Assembly (NCBI RefSeq): GCF_024679095.1
Contig: NC_066522.1
Location: forward strand, 5,419,314-5,483,313
DNA: 64,000 bases
Source: Eriocheir sinensis
Lineage: Eukaryota > Arthropoda > Malacostraca > Decapoda > Varunidae
Reading direction: 5' to 3'
In this document: positions 1 through 12,876 of the stretch, piece after piece
Layout: every line of letters begins with the position of its first letter
How positions within the stretch are numbered: the first letter of the stretch is position 1
Program-made: the position numbers and the translations under genes
Notes under the pieces: generated by a model
What the model saw: only the letters and a program-made list of their open reading frames with translations
Told to the model about the DNA's origin: nothing
Database searches by the model: none

Positions 1-318
1 AATTGGAGGAGATGGTTTTGGCTAGATGCCAGAAGTCCCGGGAAGAATTTAAAAAAAGCAAGGTTTTGGCATTTTCTATTGATGAAGGAGTTTTCGGTAA
101 GTCGGAGAATAAATCTGGTACGATTCCGGGCAGAAATGTAAAGATAATGGTTAGGAGGAGTCCGATGGCTCTGGTACCTTTTGTGAGCTGCCTCTATATT
201 TGATAGCACGAGAACAAGCGTGATTGAACTAAGGCTTTTTAGCATGAGGAGTAGAGAAGTACGTGGAATGTATGCCTCCATTCCAGGGACAATCACCTCT
301 GTGATGCGCTGGGCACAC
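1..318 (-). mobile_element. LINE-A (jockey-type) fragment, internal part
   Basis: Read on the minus strand this matches the linker between endonuclease and reverse transcriptase of the longer LINE-A copy near 49400-49720. Shared landmarks are the peptides FSTPHAKKP and the [12 protein letters not shown] region (seen here as its reverse complement). Similarity stops near 318, inside the stretch matching the [16 protein letters not shown] part of the other copy. The left side runs off the window. The frame is broken, for example by a stop after the HAKKP segment, so this is a dead remnant. Strand, family and non-coding status are seen directly; the boundary is approximate. Confidence 0.75.
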
Positions 319-960
319 TGTCTGCCAATAAGGGCCTGTAATCAACTCACATTTGCCGCCACAGCTTTTGTGGAATAGAGCGTCCTTTATCAGCGTCCGA
401 TCTCCAGGGACGGACAGGCGCACGAACATAACTTTGGCTCTATAACCGTGTAAGGGGCGGACGGTTTTGTTGCCTTTTGAGAGAGAGAGAGAGAAACGAA
501 CGAACGTGCGAACGAACGAATGAACGAAAGAAAGAATGAATGATTTCAGGTTAAATTTGAATTCCCAATAGATCATAGATCATAGAATAGATCTTGTGCT
601 TACAACGTGTCCAGTCGTTTAATCAGAAGGTAAATTTGTTCCTTTATAAGCTGCCATTACATTGGTGTTTTTTTTAACTGTGTGTTGCAGTGAATTCAGG
701 TGGCTGCGTTTCATTGGCCGATCACTGATATTTATCGTAAGATGTCGTGGAAAACTTTGTATTGACTTGTCGACGATTGACGTTTTTTAATATTTATACT
801 TAGAGCGTTTCACATAAACAACGTAGTTTGAAAATGCACAATGGCTATATGTATATTCAGTACTCTTATATTTTTCATCCCCATTCCAGTGCTATCAAGT
901 AAAGGGTGCCCCAGCAGGGTTTAGCGGTCTCATTCTCCCTGCTGTTACTGCTGCGTTTAT
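319..960. other. Unassigned single-copy-looking DNA
   Basis: I see no convincing gene here. It holds a short GA run near 480-494 and GAACGAAC-type short repeats near 495-540. The rest is AT-moderate sequence without a recognised protein or repeat end. Confidence 0.5.
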
Positions 961-1029
961 TGTGACAACTATCATAATAGCTGGTAATAATGATTATAAT
1001 GATCAGAAAAAAATAATTATATTTATGAT

Positions 1030-1099
1030 AACAATGATAATAATAATAATAACAACAATAATAAAAACAATAGTAATAATAATAATGATAATAATAATG

Positions 1100-1157
<58 letters not shown>

Positions 1158-1182
1158 TAATAATAACGATGATAATAACAAC

Positions 1183-1247
<65 letters not shown>

Positions 1248-1420
1248 CAATAATATCAAAAGATAATAATTATATGAATACCTGTAATAATAATAATACT
1301 AATCTCTATAATAATGATAATAATAATGATAATAAAAATAGTAATTAATAATAATAATAATGTTGATCATAACGATAATAACCATAATAATAATATTAAT
1401 AATAGCAATATAGTGATAGT
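1030..1420. repeat. (AAT)n microsatellite, imperfect
   Basis: Long run of AAT triplets interrupted by AAC and GAT variants, degrading gradually to about 1420. The isoleucine-rich and leucine-rich open frames over it are artefacts of the triplet repeat. Confidence 0.95.
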
Positions 1421-1439
1421 ATAGATGATAATGGTAATA

Positions 1440-2090
1440 AAGAAAATACTGTTATAGTATTATCAGCAGTAATACAAAGTATTAGTAACAATAGTTATGA
1501 GTATAATATATAATCATCATTATGAAATTGCCTGTAATATTAGATTTTAATGAAGTGTTCTGATCATGTATTTGAAATGAATATATTAAGTCATGCCTTA
1601 TGTTTTGTGGCATAAATTATGTAATTTCCTCAACATCAGGAACGGATTTTTCATTCAAGCTGAAAGCAGTGCACAGGAGTGATGCGTGACTGAATTTGTC
1701 ATAAAATTGAAAGAATATTGCAATACGAAAATTACCTTATTCACGTGAAACTATGATGCGTTAATTGCAAGGTGCTTTTATGAAAACAAATATTTGATAA
1801 GCAAATTTAGCAACTTTGAAATTGAAATATTGTTTCGCATTAGTTAAAAGTTCATTGAGCTTTATCATGATACTTAACGTTTTTAGAGACTGAATAACTG
1901 GAACTCGAAAGTAATATTGTGACGTATACTGCAAAGTGCTCTTGTTACTGTGTAAACATACATGTCAGTACCATCAGGATCAGTGCCATAGTGGCATGGA
2001 ATATAATATTATCAGCTCTTTAAAAAGAAAAAGATCATAAAAAAACTGCAACAAAAAGATGTAATCCACTTCTTTTATGTGTTGCTTGCA
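1440..2090. other. AT-rich unassigned DNA
   Basis: AT-rich sequence with many stops in all frames. No gene, RNA or recognised repeat is visible. Confidence 0.5.
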
Positions 2091-2099
2091 TCGCTGGTA

Positions 2100-2415
2100 G
2101 GCTCCTTAGAGTCTAGAGGGTCTTGGTGAATGGCCCAACCCGTTAGTGACCCAGGCGAATTTCATTTTAAGTGCCTGCCGTGATATATGAGTTGCTTGGC
2201 CAATCATGCCCCCGGATTTTCTTCTTGATGGAAGCCGCTGAAGTTAGGATTTTATAAGTTGTTGAAGCTAGGGTTGATTGAAGATCTGCACAGTATATGG
2301 GTAATATTCCACCACTTGACGATGGTTGAAAATTGTCTGTGTCATGCGGTGGAACTTGAACCCGGGGCCTCGGGATCACCACACTGATCACCCAGCCTCC
2401 GGCAGTGGCAAGCGA
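2100..2415 (-). mobile_element. tRNA-derived SINE, minus strand
   Basis: On the minus strand the block starting near 2400 has a tRNA-like head: a box A-like TGGGTGATCAG and, about 30 bases on, a box B-like GGTTCAAGTTCC. An AT-richer body then runs down to about 2100. An internal RNA polymerase III promoter at the head is the hallmark of SINEs. The cloverleaf does not fold cleanly, so this is not called as a tRNA gene. The tail boundary is uncertain. Confidence 0.55.
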
Positions 2416-2459
2416 CCAAATATTTCCATCGGGCTCAAGACTGAAGTGACACAAAAAGC

Positions 2460-3660
2460 GACGATTGCGAAAAATACAAACGAATTCTTGTAAATATCAA
2501 AATATTGTAATTGCGTATGGCACTGAGAATCTCACCAACAAAAAATGAGGGAAAATAGTAAACACTGAATAAAATGTAAAACCGAAATATTTTCCAGAGT
2601 AAATGTGAAATATTAAACAATAAATAATTACTGAAATAATAAACATAATCGTAATGATCTCAGATATTGTTCAGTGTCGGAGTTTATCCATCCGATGAGA
2701 GTAAAAATTGTCGCTGAAGGAAACTCGTGATTTAATTCGACCATCAAAGAGAAATTCGAAAGTGATAATAGCGTGCATTCCTTTGACAGGAGAGAGAGAG
2801 AGAGCATGCAAACAGCCAGACAGAAGAGTGATGGAGGAAAGAAAGGTGGGAGTAAAGGAGACAGGAAAACAGTTTTGTTAATGGTGATGGTTCAGGGGGA
2901 GGAAGGAAGAGAGAGCGGTGAATGGTAGGAAGGAGAGAGAGATAGTAAGGGAGGAACGAAAGAAGAACAAGATAGTAAGGAAGGTGAAGGAGAGAGATGA
3001 AAACATGGGCAGAGAAGAAAGTGGGACAATCGCTATATAATTATGGTATATAAAGTGAAAAGGAACAAAGGGGAAAGATGGGAGAAGAAAACATGTTATA
3101 GTAGGAGAGAAACACAGGAAAGAGGTTTGGGAAAGAGAACTGAAGAAAAGGAAGCTTGGAAGTATGGAATAACAGCCAACATCAATCCTATTAGCTAATA
3201 ACGAAGCTATCTGCTTCGGTGAATAAATATACTCATGAGACAACTCAGTGACCTGCAGAACAGATGGAAGCACTTGCTGTACGTTTTCACGGGAACATTC
3301 ACTTCGCCCCTGTCGCGACGAGCAACATTCAATAAGACTTTTAAATGAGAGGATCTGCTGAAAATATGTTCCCGTGGCGTATGACTGCAATAAAAAACGG
3401 CCAATTCATGTTTTCCATCGCCTCACTTACATCGGTAGACCAATAGTTCTAGCTACCGGTCTTATTTGGAGCTGAAAAAAAAAGTGATTGACGATACTGA
3501 GCTTGTTTAGTTATTTTAGACCTCCATCAATTTCCCCCATTGCATTATAGAACTGCTGAATCGCTTGAGTCATTTTCATTAGGCATTCCTCAGCGGTGGT
3601 ATCGTTTCGTGGTGTCCTTTATAATCGGGGGACCAAATTGCCCTGCCTATTCCAGGTGAG
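2460..3660. other. Unassigned region, purine-rich in the middle
   Basis: AT-rich to 2760, then strongly purine-rich on the plus strand (about 2780-3170), which produces serine/phenylalanine-rich frames on the minus strand. No protein family is recognisable. Confidence 0.5.
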
Positions 3661-3668
3661 GGCTCACC

Positions 3669-3892
3669 AATCAGTTTTTTTTTATATTTTTTTTATAACA
3701 AAGGAGACAACTCAAGGGCACACAAAAAAGGAAACAATAATGGAAAAAAAGCCCGCTACTCGCTGCTCCTGAAAAAATAAAAGAGGTGGCCGAAAGAGAG
3801 GTCAACTTCGTGAGGAGAGGTGTCCTGATACCCTTCTCTTGAAAGAGTTCAAGTCGTAGGCAGGAGGAAATACAGATGAAGGAAGATTGTTC
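3669..3892 (-). mobile_element. LINE-A 3' end, minus-strand copy
   Basis: Reverse complement of the LINE-A 3' terminus. It has the coding end ([13 protein letters not shown] peptide), the stop region, the 3' untranslated landmarks AGCGAGTAGCGGGC and CCTTGAGNTGTCTCC, and an A-rich tail seen as T-runs at 3675-3693. It is truncated at its 5' side at 3892, exactly where the plus-strand copy begins. Confidence 0.8.
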
Positions 3893-4160
3893 CTTATGCA
3901 AGAGTTAACGAGCATCTTCACTCCTTCATCCCTTACACTGGTAAACTCTGGAACAGCCTTCCTTCGTCTGTATTTCCTCCTGCTAATGACTTGACCTATT
4001 TCAAGAAGAGTGTATCAAGACACCTCTCCACCCGAAATTGACCTCTCTTTTGGCCACTCTTTACTTTTTTTTCTTCTATTATGGGAACAGCGAGTAGCGG
4101 GCTTTTCTTCTACACTCTTTTTGTTGCCCTTGAGCTGTCTCCTTTGTTGTAAGAAAAAAA
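3893..4160 (+). mobile_element. LINE-A 3' end, plus-strand copy
   Basis: Begins at CCTTATGCAAGAGTTAAC and carries the last about 45 codons and the 3' untranslated region of LINE-A, ending in a short A-rich tail near 4160. With the previous feature it forms an outward-pointing inverted pair with no spacer. Confidence 0.85.
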
Positions 4161-4323
4161 TGCTTCCCTAACCTCACTTCCCAAACAAACGCGGCAAAAT
4201 TTAATGTCCTGTGATAGACGGTAACAACCCGGAGGCCGCTCATGGTGACGAGGAAAGTGATGCAGAGTGAAAAGGCGCCATTAGGGGTCATTACGAAGAC
4301 CTGTTTGATGTGTATGTCTTCCC

Positions 4324-4426
<103 letters not shown>

Positions 4427-4429
4427 CGA

Positions 4430-4507
4430 TAATGAGCATGCATTTGCTCGTGTCGGGAGGGTACCTGCTGGCGAAATCGAGTTCAACTCGAGATCTGGCC
4501 GTGGTGA

Positions 4508-4552
<45 letters not shown>
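4430..4552 (+). mobile_element. SINE fragment with (AC)n tail
   Basis: The block from AATGAGCATG to the GTGAATTACAC junction matches the tail of the SINE at 12877-13122 (AATGAGCA, GGTACCTGCTGGC, GTGGTGA before (AC)n). The tRNA-like head is missing. The AC run at 4511-4551 is its simple-repeat tail. Confidence 0.65.
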
Positions 4553-4554
<2 letters not shown>

Positions 4555-5045
4555 CTTCTTCAAACCACCTGCTGTTACCTGCATTTACTTCATTCAATCA
4601 GTCTTCACAAGCCCAGCCAGGTGTAACAAGGGAACCAAGCTGCCAGTAACAGTTTTTCCATCACGCTGACCAAGAATTGGGTGAGGGGGAGAATAAGGTT
4701 TTCCTGTACATGAAGACGCCACAGGAGTAGAGCGGCGCGCGGGCTGATGTTTCCGGCGTGTCGGCTGTGCGAAAAATGCCTTCACTTGCCCGGAGGCGGG
4801 TGGATGAGGAAGGAAGGAAAGAGAGAGTGTGCTGAGAGAGTGGCGGTGTGAGGGCGAGGGACAGGCGGTGGGGAGGCTAATGGAGAGATGGGAAAGGTGG
4901 AACGAATGGGGAAATTGAAAGGAAAAGAAAGAAAACATTGGGAGGATTGAATGGTATAGTAAGGCTGTAGGAGAGAGAGAGAGAGAGAAAGCAGTGCCAA
5001 TAAAAGTCTCCTCAGAAGTGTAGCCTTCGGCTTGACTGGAGTCCT

Positions 5046-5046
<1 letters not shown>

Positions 5047-5092
<46 letters not shown>
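5047..5092. repeat. (TG)n microsatellite
   Basis: About 23 TG units inside copy 1 of the duplication. The same position in copy 2 is the TG run at 11824-11883. Confidence 0.95.
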
Positions 5093-5094
<2 letters not shown>

Positions 5095-5120
5095 TATACC
5101 ATGTCAATCGTTGTATCGTG

Positions 5121-5223
<103 letters not shown>

Positions 5224-5632
5224 GACATGCATTCTTCAAACCACCTGCTGTTACCTGCATTTTCTTCCATCAGTCTTCTAAGCCCAGCCAGGTGTAACAA
5301 GGGAACCAAGCCGCCAGTAACAGTTTTTCCATCACGCTGACCAAGAATTGGGTGAGGGGAAGAATAAGGTTTTCCTGTACATGGAGACCCCACACGAGTA
5401 GAGCGGCGCACGGGCTGATGTTTCCGGCGTGTCGGCTGTGCGAAAAATGCCTTCACTTGCCCGGAGGCGGGTGGATGAGGAAGGAAGGAAAGAGAGAGAG
5501 TGCTGAGAGAGTGGCGGTGTGAGGCAGGGATGGGGTGAATACAAGAACTGTGTATTCGACATAACTGGGCGTTATCGCGATAAATTATCGCGATACTTTA
5601 TCATGATAACAAAATTGGGTTATCGGCCATCA

Positions 5633-5887
<255 letters not shown>

Positions 5888-6169
5888 CAGTATCTTCGTT
5901 ACTTTTGTAACCAAACTAGCGATAATTGCTACTTTTTTCCGCTTCTTAAAAAAAAAAAAAAACGTTGTCTCCTCTCTACTGCGCATGCATGGGTTATGAA
6001 ATATCTTCGGTGAAGAGATTTCATACTTAGATCATCAACATTAAAACACTAGGTTATTTTTTTTATTACTCAAAAATCAATATATCAAAGAGAAAAATCA
6101 TTTAACTTTGCCCCAAAAATTATTATTCAGTGCCTCAAATTTGATATTCCATATTCGTTTGTGAGCATG

Positions 6170-6316
6170 CCATGGTATTGAAGGCACCCGGTGTTGTGTT
6201 ATTTGGTGTCCCATCGTCAAAAGCTGGCGTTTTTGTTTACAAACATTGGTCTCTCGTGAACTGAGCATGTTCAGACCAGTAAGCGTAGCCCTATACAGTC
6301 TCACAAAGCATTTTAA
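6170..6316 (+). repeat. Left direct repeat flanking LINE-A
   Basis: Shares blocks such as TCAAAAGCTGGCG, GGTCTCTCGTGAA and CTCACAAAG with 8232-8382 in the same orientation, at roughly 80-85 percent identity by eye. The two blocks lie immediately outside the two ends of the LINE-A copy. Confidence 0.7.
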
Positions 6317-8141
6317 CACCAAAAACTCTTTCATTAATAGAAAATGCCAAAACCTTGCTTTCTCTAACTCTTCCCGTGACTTCTGGCATCTAGCCAGAAA
6401 CATTTCCTCCATCTTCACTTCTTCATCTTTCCCTCCACTCCTCAGTCCTGACGGCAACACTGCCGTCTCATCTATCTCTAAGGCTGAACTCTTCTCTCAA
6501 ACTTTTTCTAAAAACTCCACTCTGGACGATTCTGGGCATATTCCTCCTACTCATTCCCCCTCTGACTCCTTTATGCCCGTTATAAAGATTCTTCAAAATG
6601 ATGTTTTCTATGCCCTCTCTGGCCTCAATCCTCAGAAGGCTTATGGTCCTGATGGAGTGCCTCCTATTGTCCTTAAAAACTGTGCCTCTGTGCTGTCACC
6701 CTGCCTGGTCAAACTCTTTCGCCTCTGCCCGTCAACATCTACCTTTCCTTCCTGCTGGAAGTATGCCTTTGTACAGCCTGTGCCTAAGAAGGGTGACCGT
6801 TCCAATCCCTCAAACTACCGTCCTATAGCTTTACTTTCTTGTCTATCTAAAGCGTTTGAATCAATCCTTAACCGGAAGATTCAAAAGCACCTTTCCACTT
6901 CTGACCTTCTATCTGATCGCCAGTATGGGTTCCGCAAGGGGCGTTCTACTGGTGATCTAGCCTTCTTAACTGACTCTTGGTCATCCTCTCTTAGCCGTTT
7001 CGGTGAAACCTTTGCTATTGCGCTGAACATATCAAAAGCTTTTGATAGGGCCTGGCACAAATCTTTGCTTTCCAAACTACCCTCCTACGGTTTCTATCCT
7101 TCTCTCTGTACCTTTATCTCCAGTTTCCTTTCTGACCGTTCTATTTCTGCTGTGGTAGACGGTCACTGTTCTTCCCCTAAACCTATTAACAGTGGTGTCC
7201 CACAGGGTTCTGTCCTATCTCCCACTCTCTTTCTGTTGTTCATTGATGATCTTCTTTCCAAAACGAACTGTCCTATCCAATCCTATGCCAATGATTCCAC
7301 TCTGCATTACTCAACTTCTTTTAATAGAAGACCCACCCTTCAGAAACTTAACGACTCAAGGCTGGAGGCTGCAGAACGCTTAGCCTCAGACCATACTATT
7401 ATTTTCGATTGGGGCAAGAGGAATCTGGTGTCCTTCAACGCCTCAAAAACACTGTTTCTCCACCTATCCACTCGACACAATCTGCCAAACAACATCCCCT
7501 ATTCTTTGACAACACCCAGCTATCACCTTCCTCAACACTAAACATCCTCGGTCTATCCTTAACTCAAAATCTCAACTGGAAACTTCATAAAAAAATTATC
7601 TCATCTCTTACTAAATCAGCTTCCTCGAGGCTGGGCGTTCTGTACCGTCTCTGCCAGTTCTTCTCCCCCGCACAGTTGCTGTCCATTTACAGGGGCCTTG
7701 TGCGCTCTCGTATGGAGTTTGCATCTCATGTGTGTGTGTGGGAGGGGGTCCACTCACACAGCTCTCCTTGACAGAGTGGAATCAAAGGCTCTTCGTCTCA
7801 TCAGCTCTCCTCCTCATATTGATAGTCTTCTACCTGTCAACTTCCGCCGCCATGTTGCCTCTCTTTCTATCTTCTATCGATATTTTCATGCTGACTGCTC
7901 TTCTGAACTTGCTAACTGCATGCCTCCCCTCCTCCCGCGGCCCAGCTGCACAAGACTTTCTACTCATGCTTATCCCTACACTGTCCAAACCCCTTATGCA
8001 AGAGTTAACCAGCATCTTCACTCTTTCATCCCTCACGCTGGTAAACTCTGGAACAATCTTCCTTCATCTGTATTTCCTCCTGCCTATGACTTGAACTCTT
8101 TCAAGAGGAGGGTATCAGGACACCTCTCCTCCCGAAATTGA
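6317..8141 (+). pseudogene. Broken LINE-A reverse transcriptase
   Basis: The encoded enzyme would copy element RNA into DNA at the nicked target. The frame runs from 6317 to about 7500, then shifts, and shifts again near 7730, where a short TG run interrupts the coding sequence. The final frame (to 8141) ends in the conserved HLSSRN-like C terminus. The catalytic box reads SYANDSTLHYS where sister copies at 50590 and on the minus strand near 11485 have YADD. One metal-binding aspartate has therefore changed to asparagine, which is expected to abolish activity. Frameshifts and catalytic substitution are seen; inactivity is inferred from RT family knowledge. Confidence 0.88.
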
Positions 8142-8231
8142 CCTCTGATTTTGAACACTCCTTTAACCTCTGTTCTGGAGCAATAAGTAGCGAGCCTTTT
8201 TTTTTTAAAGTTTTTTCATTGCGCCCTTGAC
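6317..8231 (+). mobile_element. LINE-A, 5'-truncated jockey-type retrotransposon
   Basis: Begins within the endonuclease-RT linker (SRDFWHLARN region) and runs through the whole reverse-transcriptase domain to the 3' end near CCCTTGA at 8231. RT landmarks in order are [80 protein letters not shown] and the catalytic box. The endonuclease is absent. It is a typical 5'-truncated target-primed insertion lying inside the inner hAT-like element. Confidence 0.9.
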
Positions 8232-8382
8232 GGTAATACTAGAAACGCCTGAACCGGTGTAGTGTTATTTGACGTCCCCACCTTCAAAAGCTGGCGCTTT
8301 TGTTCATAAACACTGGTCTCTCGTGAATTGAGCATGCTCAGACCAGCAAGCGTAGACCTGTACACTCTCACAAAGATTTTTA
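8232..8382 (+). repeat. Right direct repeat flanking LINE-A
   Basis: Partner of 6170-6316. Part of it (about 8270-8312) also recurs inverted at about 8565-8605, beyond the fold-back MITE, around the motif CAAAAGCTGGCGCTTTTGTT. Confidence 0.7.
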
Positions 8383-8387
8383 ACCGT

Positions 8388-8552
8388 AATTAAGAGTTGC
8401 TGGAAGGCTGAATCAGCCATACAGTACAACCATCCTTGCTGTTTCTAGAACGACACTCTGTACATATAATTACAACTCGTACAGAGCGTCGTTCTAGAAA
8501 CAGCGGAGAAGGTGGTAGTTGTACTGTATGTCTGTTTCAGCCTTCCAGCAAC
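8388..8552. mobile_element. Fold-back MITE, about 165 bp
   Basis: Near-perfect palindrome. GTTGCTGGAAGGCTGA at the left is mirrored by its complement at the right, and the arms continue through GTTTCTAGAACGAC to a loop of about 15 bp around 8467. Arms are about 70 bp. Flanks AATTAAGA and AATTAGAA resemble an imperfect 8-bp target duplication, so a hAT- or piggyBac-type origin is possible but unproven. Confidence 0.75.
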
Positions 8553-9386
8553 AATTAGAACAAAAGCGCCAGCTTTTGAAGACGTCAATACGTGTCAACG
8601 TGTGGTTTTCAGGTTTTGTAAGTTTTCTAAAATACAGATAATGAAAATTTGAATTCATCTATGTCTTTTTATTTGAAATATCAACATAGTATCGTTTTCG
8701 CCTATCGGACTTATCGCTAACTAGTATCGAAATTGTGGATTTCTATCGGTATCGGTTATCGGTTATCACCGATAAGGTTTTCCATGATCAGTTATCGGTT
8801 ATCGGGAATAAGGTTTTCTGTTATCGTGCCCAGCTATGGTATTCGAATACGAATACTTCATATTTATACGAATAAAAATACAAATATTCTGAAATACTGA
8901 TAATTCGAAAACAAATACGAATACTTTACGAATATTCGTGAATGCATTCATGAATACTTTTGGTTGAAAATAACTTTTTCATGCAGGTAGCTCGGCAATG
9001 AACCTAATATGGTACTAAAGTTATTCAATAGTAAAATGACGTCATGAACTAATAACTGATGGCAGTATTCTGTACATGTTTGTCATATCTAGACATATTA
9101 GTTTTCCAAAATTTTCAAGTATATTTTTAAGTTGTACTGAAAGAAACACAACAAAATACCTATATCACTATAATACATGTAATATCCAGGGATTCCAGAG
9201 GGGTGGCAACAAAATAGAGGATAAGTCCAACATTGAACCTGGAGTAACACACCCCGTACCATTGGCAAGAGGCAATTGAGGGCCGCAGCCCTGCGGCTGC
9301 CAGATGGAATTGACAAAAATTCCCTGATTTGCCTAAAATTTACCACAGCATTTCCCTGTCGTATTTTTTTTTTTTTTTTACTTCTA

Positions 9387-9389
9387 TAT

Positions 9390-9482
<93 letters not shown>
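9387..9482. repeat. (TA)n microsatellite
   Basis: About 48 TA units within the outer hAT-like element, preceded by a T-run at 9366-9379. Confidence 0.97.
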
Positions 9483-9488
<6 letters not shown>

Positions 9489-9521
9489 GTAGTTACTTGC
9501 AAACAAACTTAGCCTTCATTG

Positions 9522-9800
9522 TTACCAACCTTGAAAGACTGCTATTCCTGTAGATTTGAAGTTTTGTAGATGGCAGCTGTTATAAGTTCCAGCAATGCAT
9601 GCATGCTTTTCTCTACAAACACTAGGCATATCAAGTACACTATCTATATGTTTTGCACTTTCAATTATCTTCTTATGTTTTGACCCAGCAGCATTCTTTT
9701 CTATTACTGATTTACCTGCCTTTCCGTCAGAATTACACAATTTACAGTGGAAATACATAGGCCCTTACCGCTTCTTGTCAGCCAACTTTTAAACAACGGG
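9522..9800 (-). pseudogene. Possible zinc-finger remnant of a hAT-type transposase
   Basis: The minus strand reads YFHCKLCNSDGKAGKS, then AAGSKHKKI about ten residues later. This resembles the Cys-Cys...Lys-His zinc-finger start of hAT-associated proteins, preceded by a W-x-x-D-K-K segment across a stop codon near 9755. Only about 80 codons are left and no RNase H-like catalytic domain is seen. Its position inside the outer hAT-like element supports the reading. This is a suggestion, not a firm assignment. Confidence 0.35.
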
Positions 9801-10515
9801 TCACTTTCCTATTTTTTTGTGTATTTCTGCGTATACGGCTATCGTTTCCGCTTGGCTGAGGACTAGACATGAGTACTGTGTATTAGTAACAAAAACGAGA
9901 AATCAACTGAGTGACAGTGTGAGACAGACTGAGGGAGAATACTGGTACTGGTAAGAAGCGGCCAGGATGAATACGCGTCTCGGTCTCGTAGATTCAGTTA
10001 GCTAGCAGGGACGAGGGAGGGAAGGGGAGGGACGGTATACGGGTCTCATACAAGTCATGACACCGTTAGAGGGTAAGGGAAGGATGAGTTAACGGTAGGG
10101 AAGGATATAGTGATCGAGAGAGGCCTCACAAGTAGGTTGAAATGCAATTGACCTGTATCATACACGTCGGACAAACAGATTTTTAACTTGGAAGGAAGAA
10201 TAACTTATTTCTGATGATGGATTTAAGATTATTCGGCATATTATTCGAAGAATACGAATACTTTTCCCAAGTATTCGAATACGAATGCGACTTTGATGTC
10301 AGATGACAAGTATTCGAATACGAATACGAATACACCCAAATACTGTATTCGAATGTATTCGAATACGAATACCGAATACGAATACCCAATCCCTGGTAGG
10401 AGGGCGAGGGACAGGCGGTGGGGAGGCTAATGGACAGATACGAAAGGTGGAAAGAATGGGAAATTGAAAGGAAAAGAAGAAAACATTGGGAGGATTGTTT
10501 GATATAGTAAGGCTG

Positions 10516-10550
<35 letters not shown>

Positions 10551-10556
<6 letters not shown>

Positions 10557-11777
10557 TTTTACATCTGAGAATACGGCTCAAGGGCAATAAAAAGAGTACA
10601 AAAAAACCCGCTACTCACCGCTCTTATAAAAGATAAAAGTAAAGAGTAGCCAAAAGAGAGGTCAATTTCGGGTGGAGAGGTGCCTTTATACATTCTTCTT
10701 GAAAGAGGTCAATTCATAGGAAGGAGGAAATACAGACGAAGGAAGGCTGTTCCAGAGTTTACCAGTGAAGGGGATGAAAGAATGGAGATGCTGGTTAACT
10801 CTTGCATAAGGGGTTTGGACAGTATTGGGATGAGCATGACTAGAAAGTCGTGTGCAGCGGGGCCGCGGGAGGGGGGAATAGCAGTCAGCATGAAAATATC
10901 GAAAGAAGATAGAAAGAGAGGCAACATGGCGGCGGAATTTAAGAGGTAGAAGACTATCAGTAAGAGGAGGAGAGCTGATGAGACGAGGAGCCTTAGACTC
11001 CACTCTGTCTAGGAGAGCTCTGTGAGTGGAGCCCCCCCACACGTGAGATGCATACTCCATACGAGGGCGGACAAGGCCCCTATAAATGGAAAGCATCTGT
11101 GCGGGGGAGAACTGGCAGAGACGGTTCAGAACGCCCAGCCTCGAGGAAGCTGATTTAGTAATAGAAGAGATATGAAGTTTCCAGTTGAGATTTTGAGTTA
11201 AAGATAGACCGAGGATGTTTAGTGTTGAAGAATGTGATAGCTGAGTGTTGTCGAAGAATAGGGGATATATATCTGGAAGATTGTGTCAATTGGATCTGTG
11301 GAAAAACCGTCTTTTTGAAGCGTTGAAGGACACCAGGTTCTTCTTGCCCCAATCGGAAATAATAGTAAGGTCTGAGGCTAAGCGTTCTGCAGCCTCCAGC
11401 CTGGAATCGTTTAGTTCCTGTTGAGTGGGTCTTCCATTAAAAGAAGTTGAGTAATGCAGAGTGGAGTCATCGGCGTAAGAATGGATAGGACAGTTCGTTT
11501 TGAAAAGAATATAATTAATGAACAACAGAAGGAGAGTGGGAGATAGGACAGAGCCCTGCGGGACACCACTGTTAATAGGTTTAGGCATTAGGAGAAGAAC
11601 AGTGACCGTTTACCACAGCAGAAATAGAACGGTCAGAGAGGAAACTGGAGATAAAGGTACAGAGAGAAGAATATAAACCGTAGGAGGGTAGTTTGGAAAG
11701 CAAAGATTTGTGCCAGACCCTATCAAAGGCTTTTGATATGTCCAGCGCAATAGCAAAGGTTTCACCGAAACGGCCAA
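10551..11777 (-). mobile_element. LINE-A, minus strand, 5'-truncated in the RT domain
   Basis: Lies between the GA run of duplication copy 2 and its AAAAGTCTCCTC block, so it inserted after the duplication. On the minus strand it starts at RFGETFAIALDISKAFDRVWH, keeps an intact catalytic box HSYADDSTLHYS (near 11485), and runs to the 3' untranslated region and a T-run (10551-10561) that is its poly(A) tail. Frames are interrupted near 11590 and 11290, and the C-terminal region lacks about ten codons relative to the copy at 6317. It is not functional. Confidence 0.88.
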
Positions 11778-11822
11778 CAAAAGTCTCCTCAGAAGTATAG
11801 CCTTCGGCTTGACTGGATTCCT

Positions 11823-12871
<1,049 letters not shown>

Positions 12872-12876
12872 CGCTC

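Noticed and set aside
6185..8382. LTR retrotransposon with 130-bp LTRs
   Set aside because: The direct repeats surround a LINE with its own 3' end, lack TG...CA ends, and there is no gag, protease or integrase.
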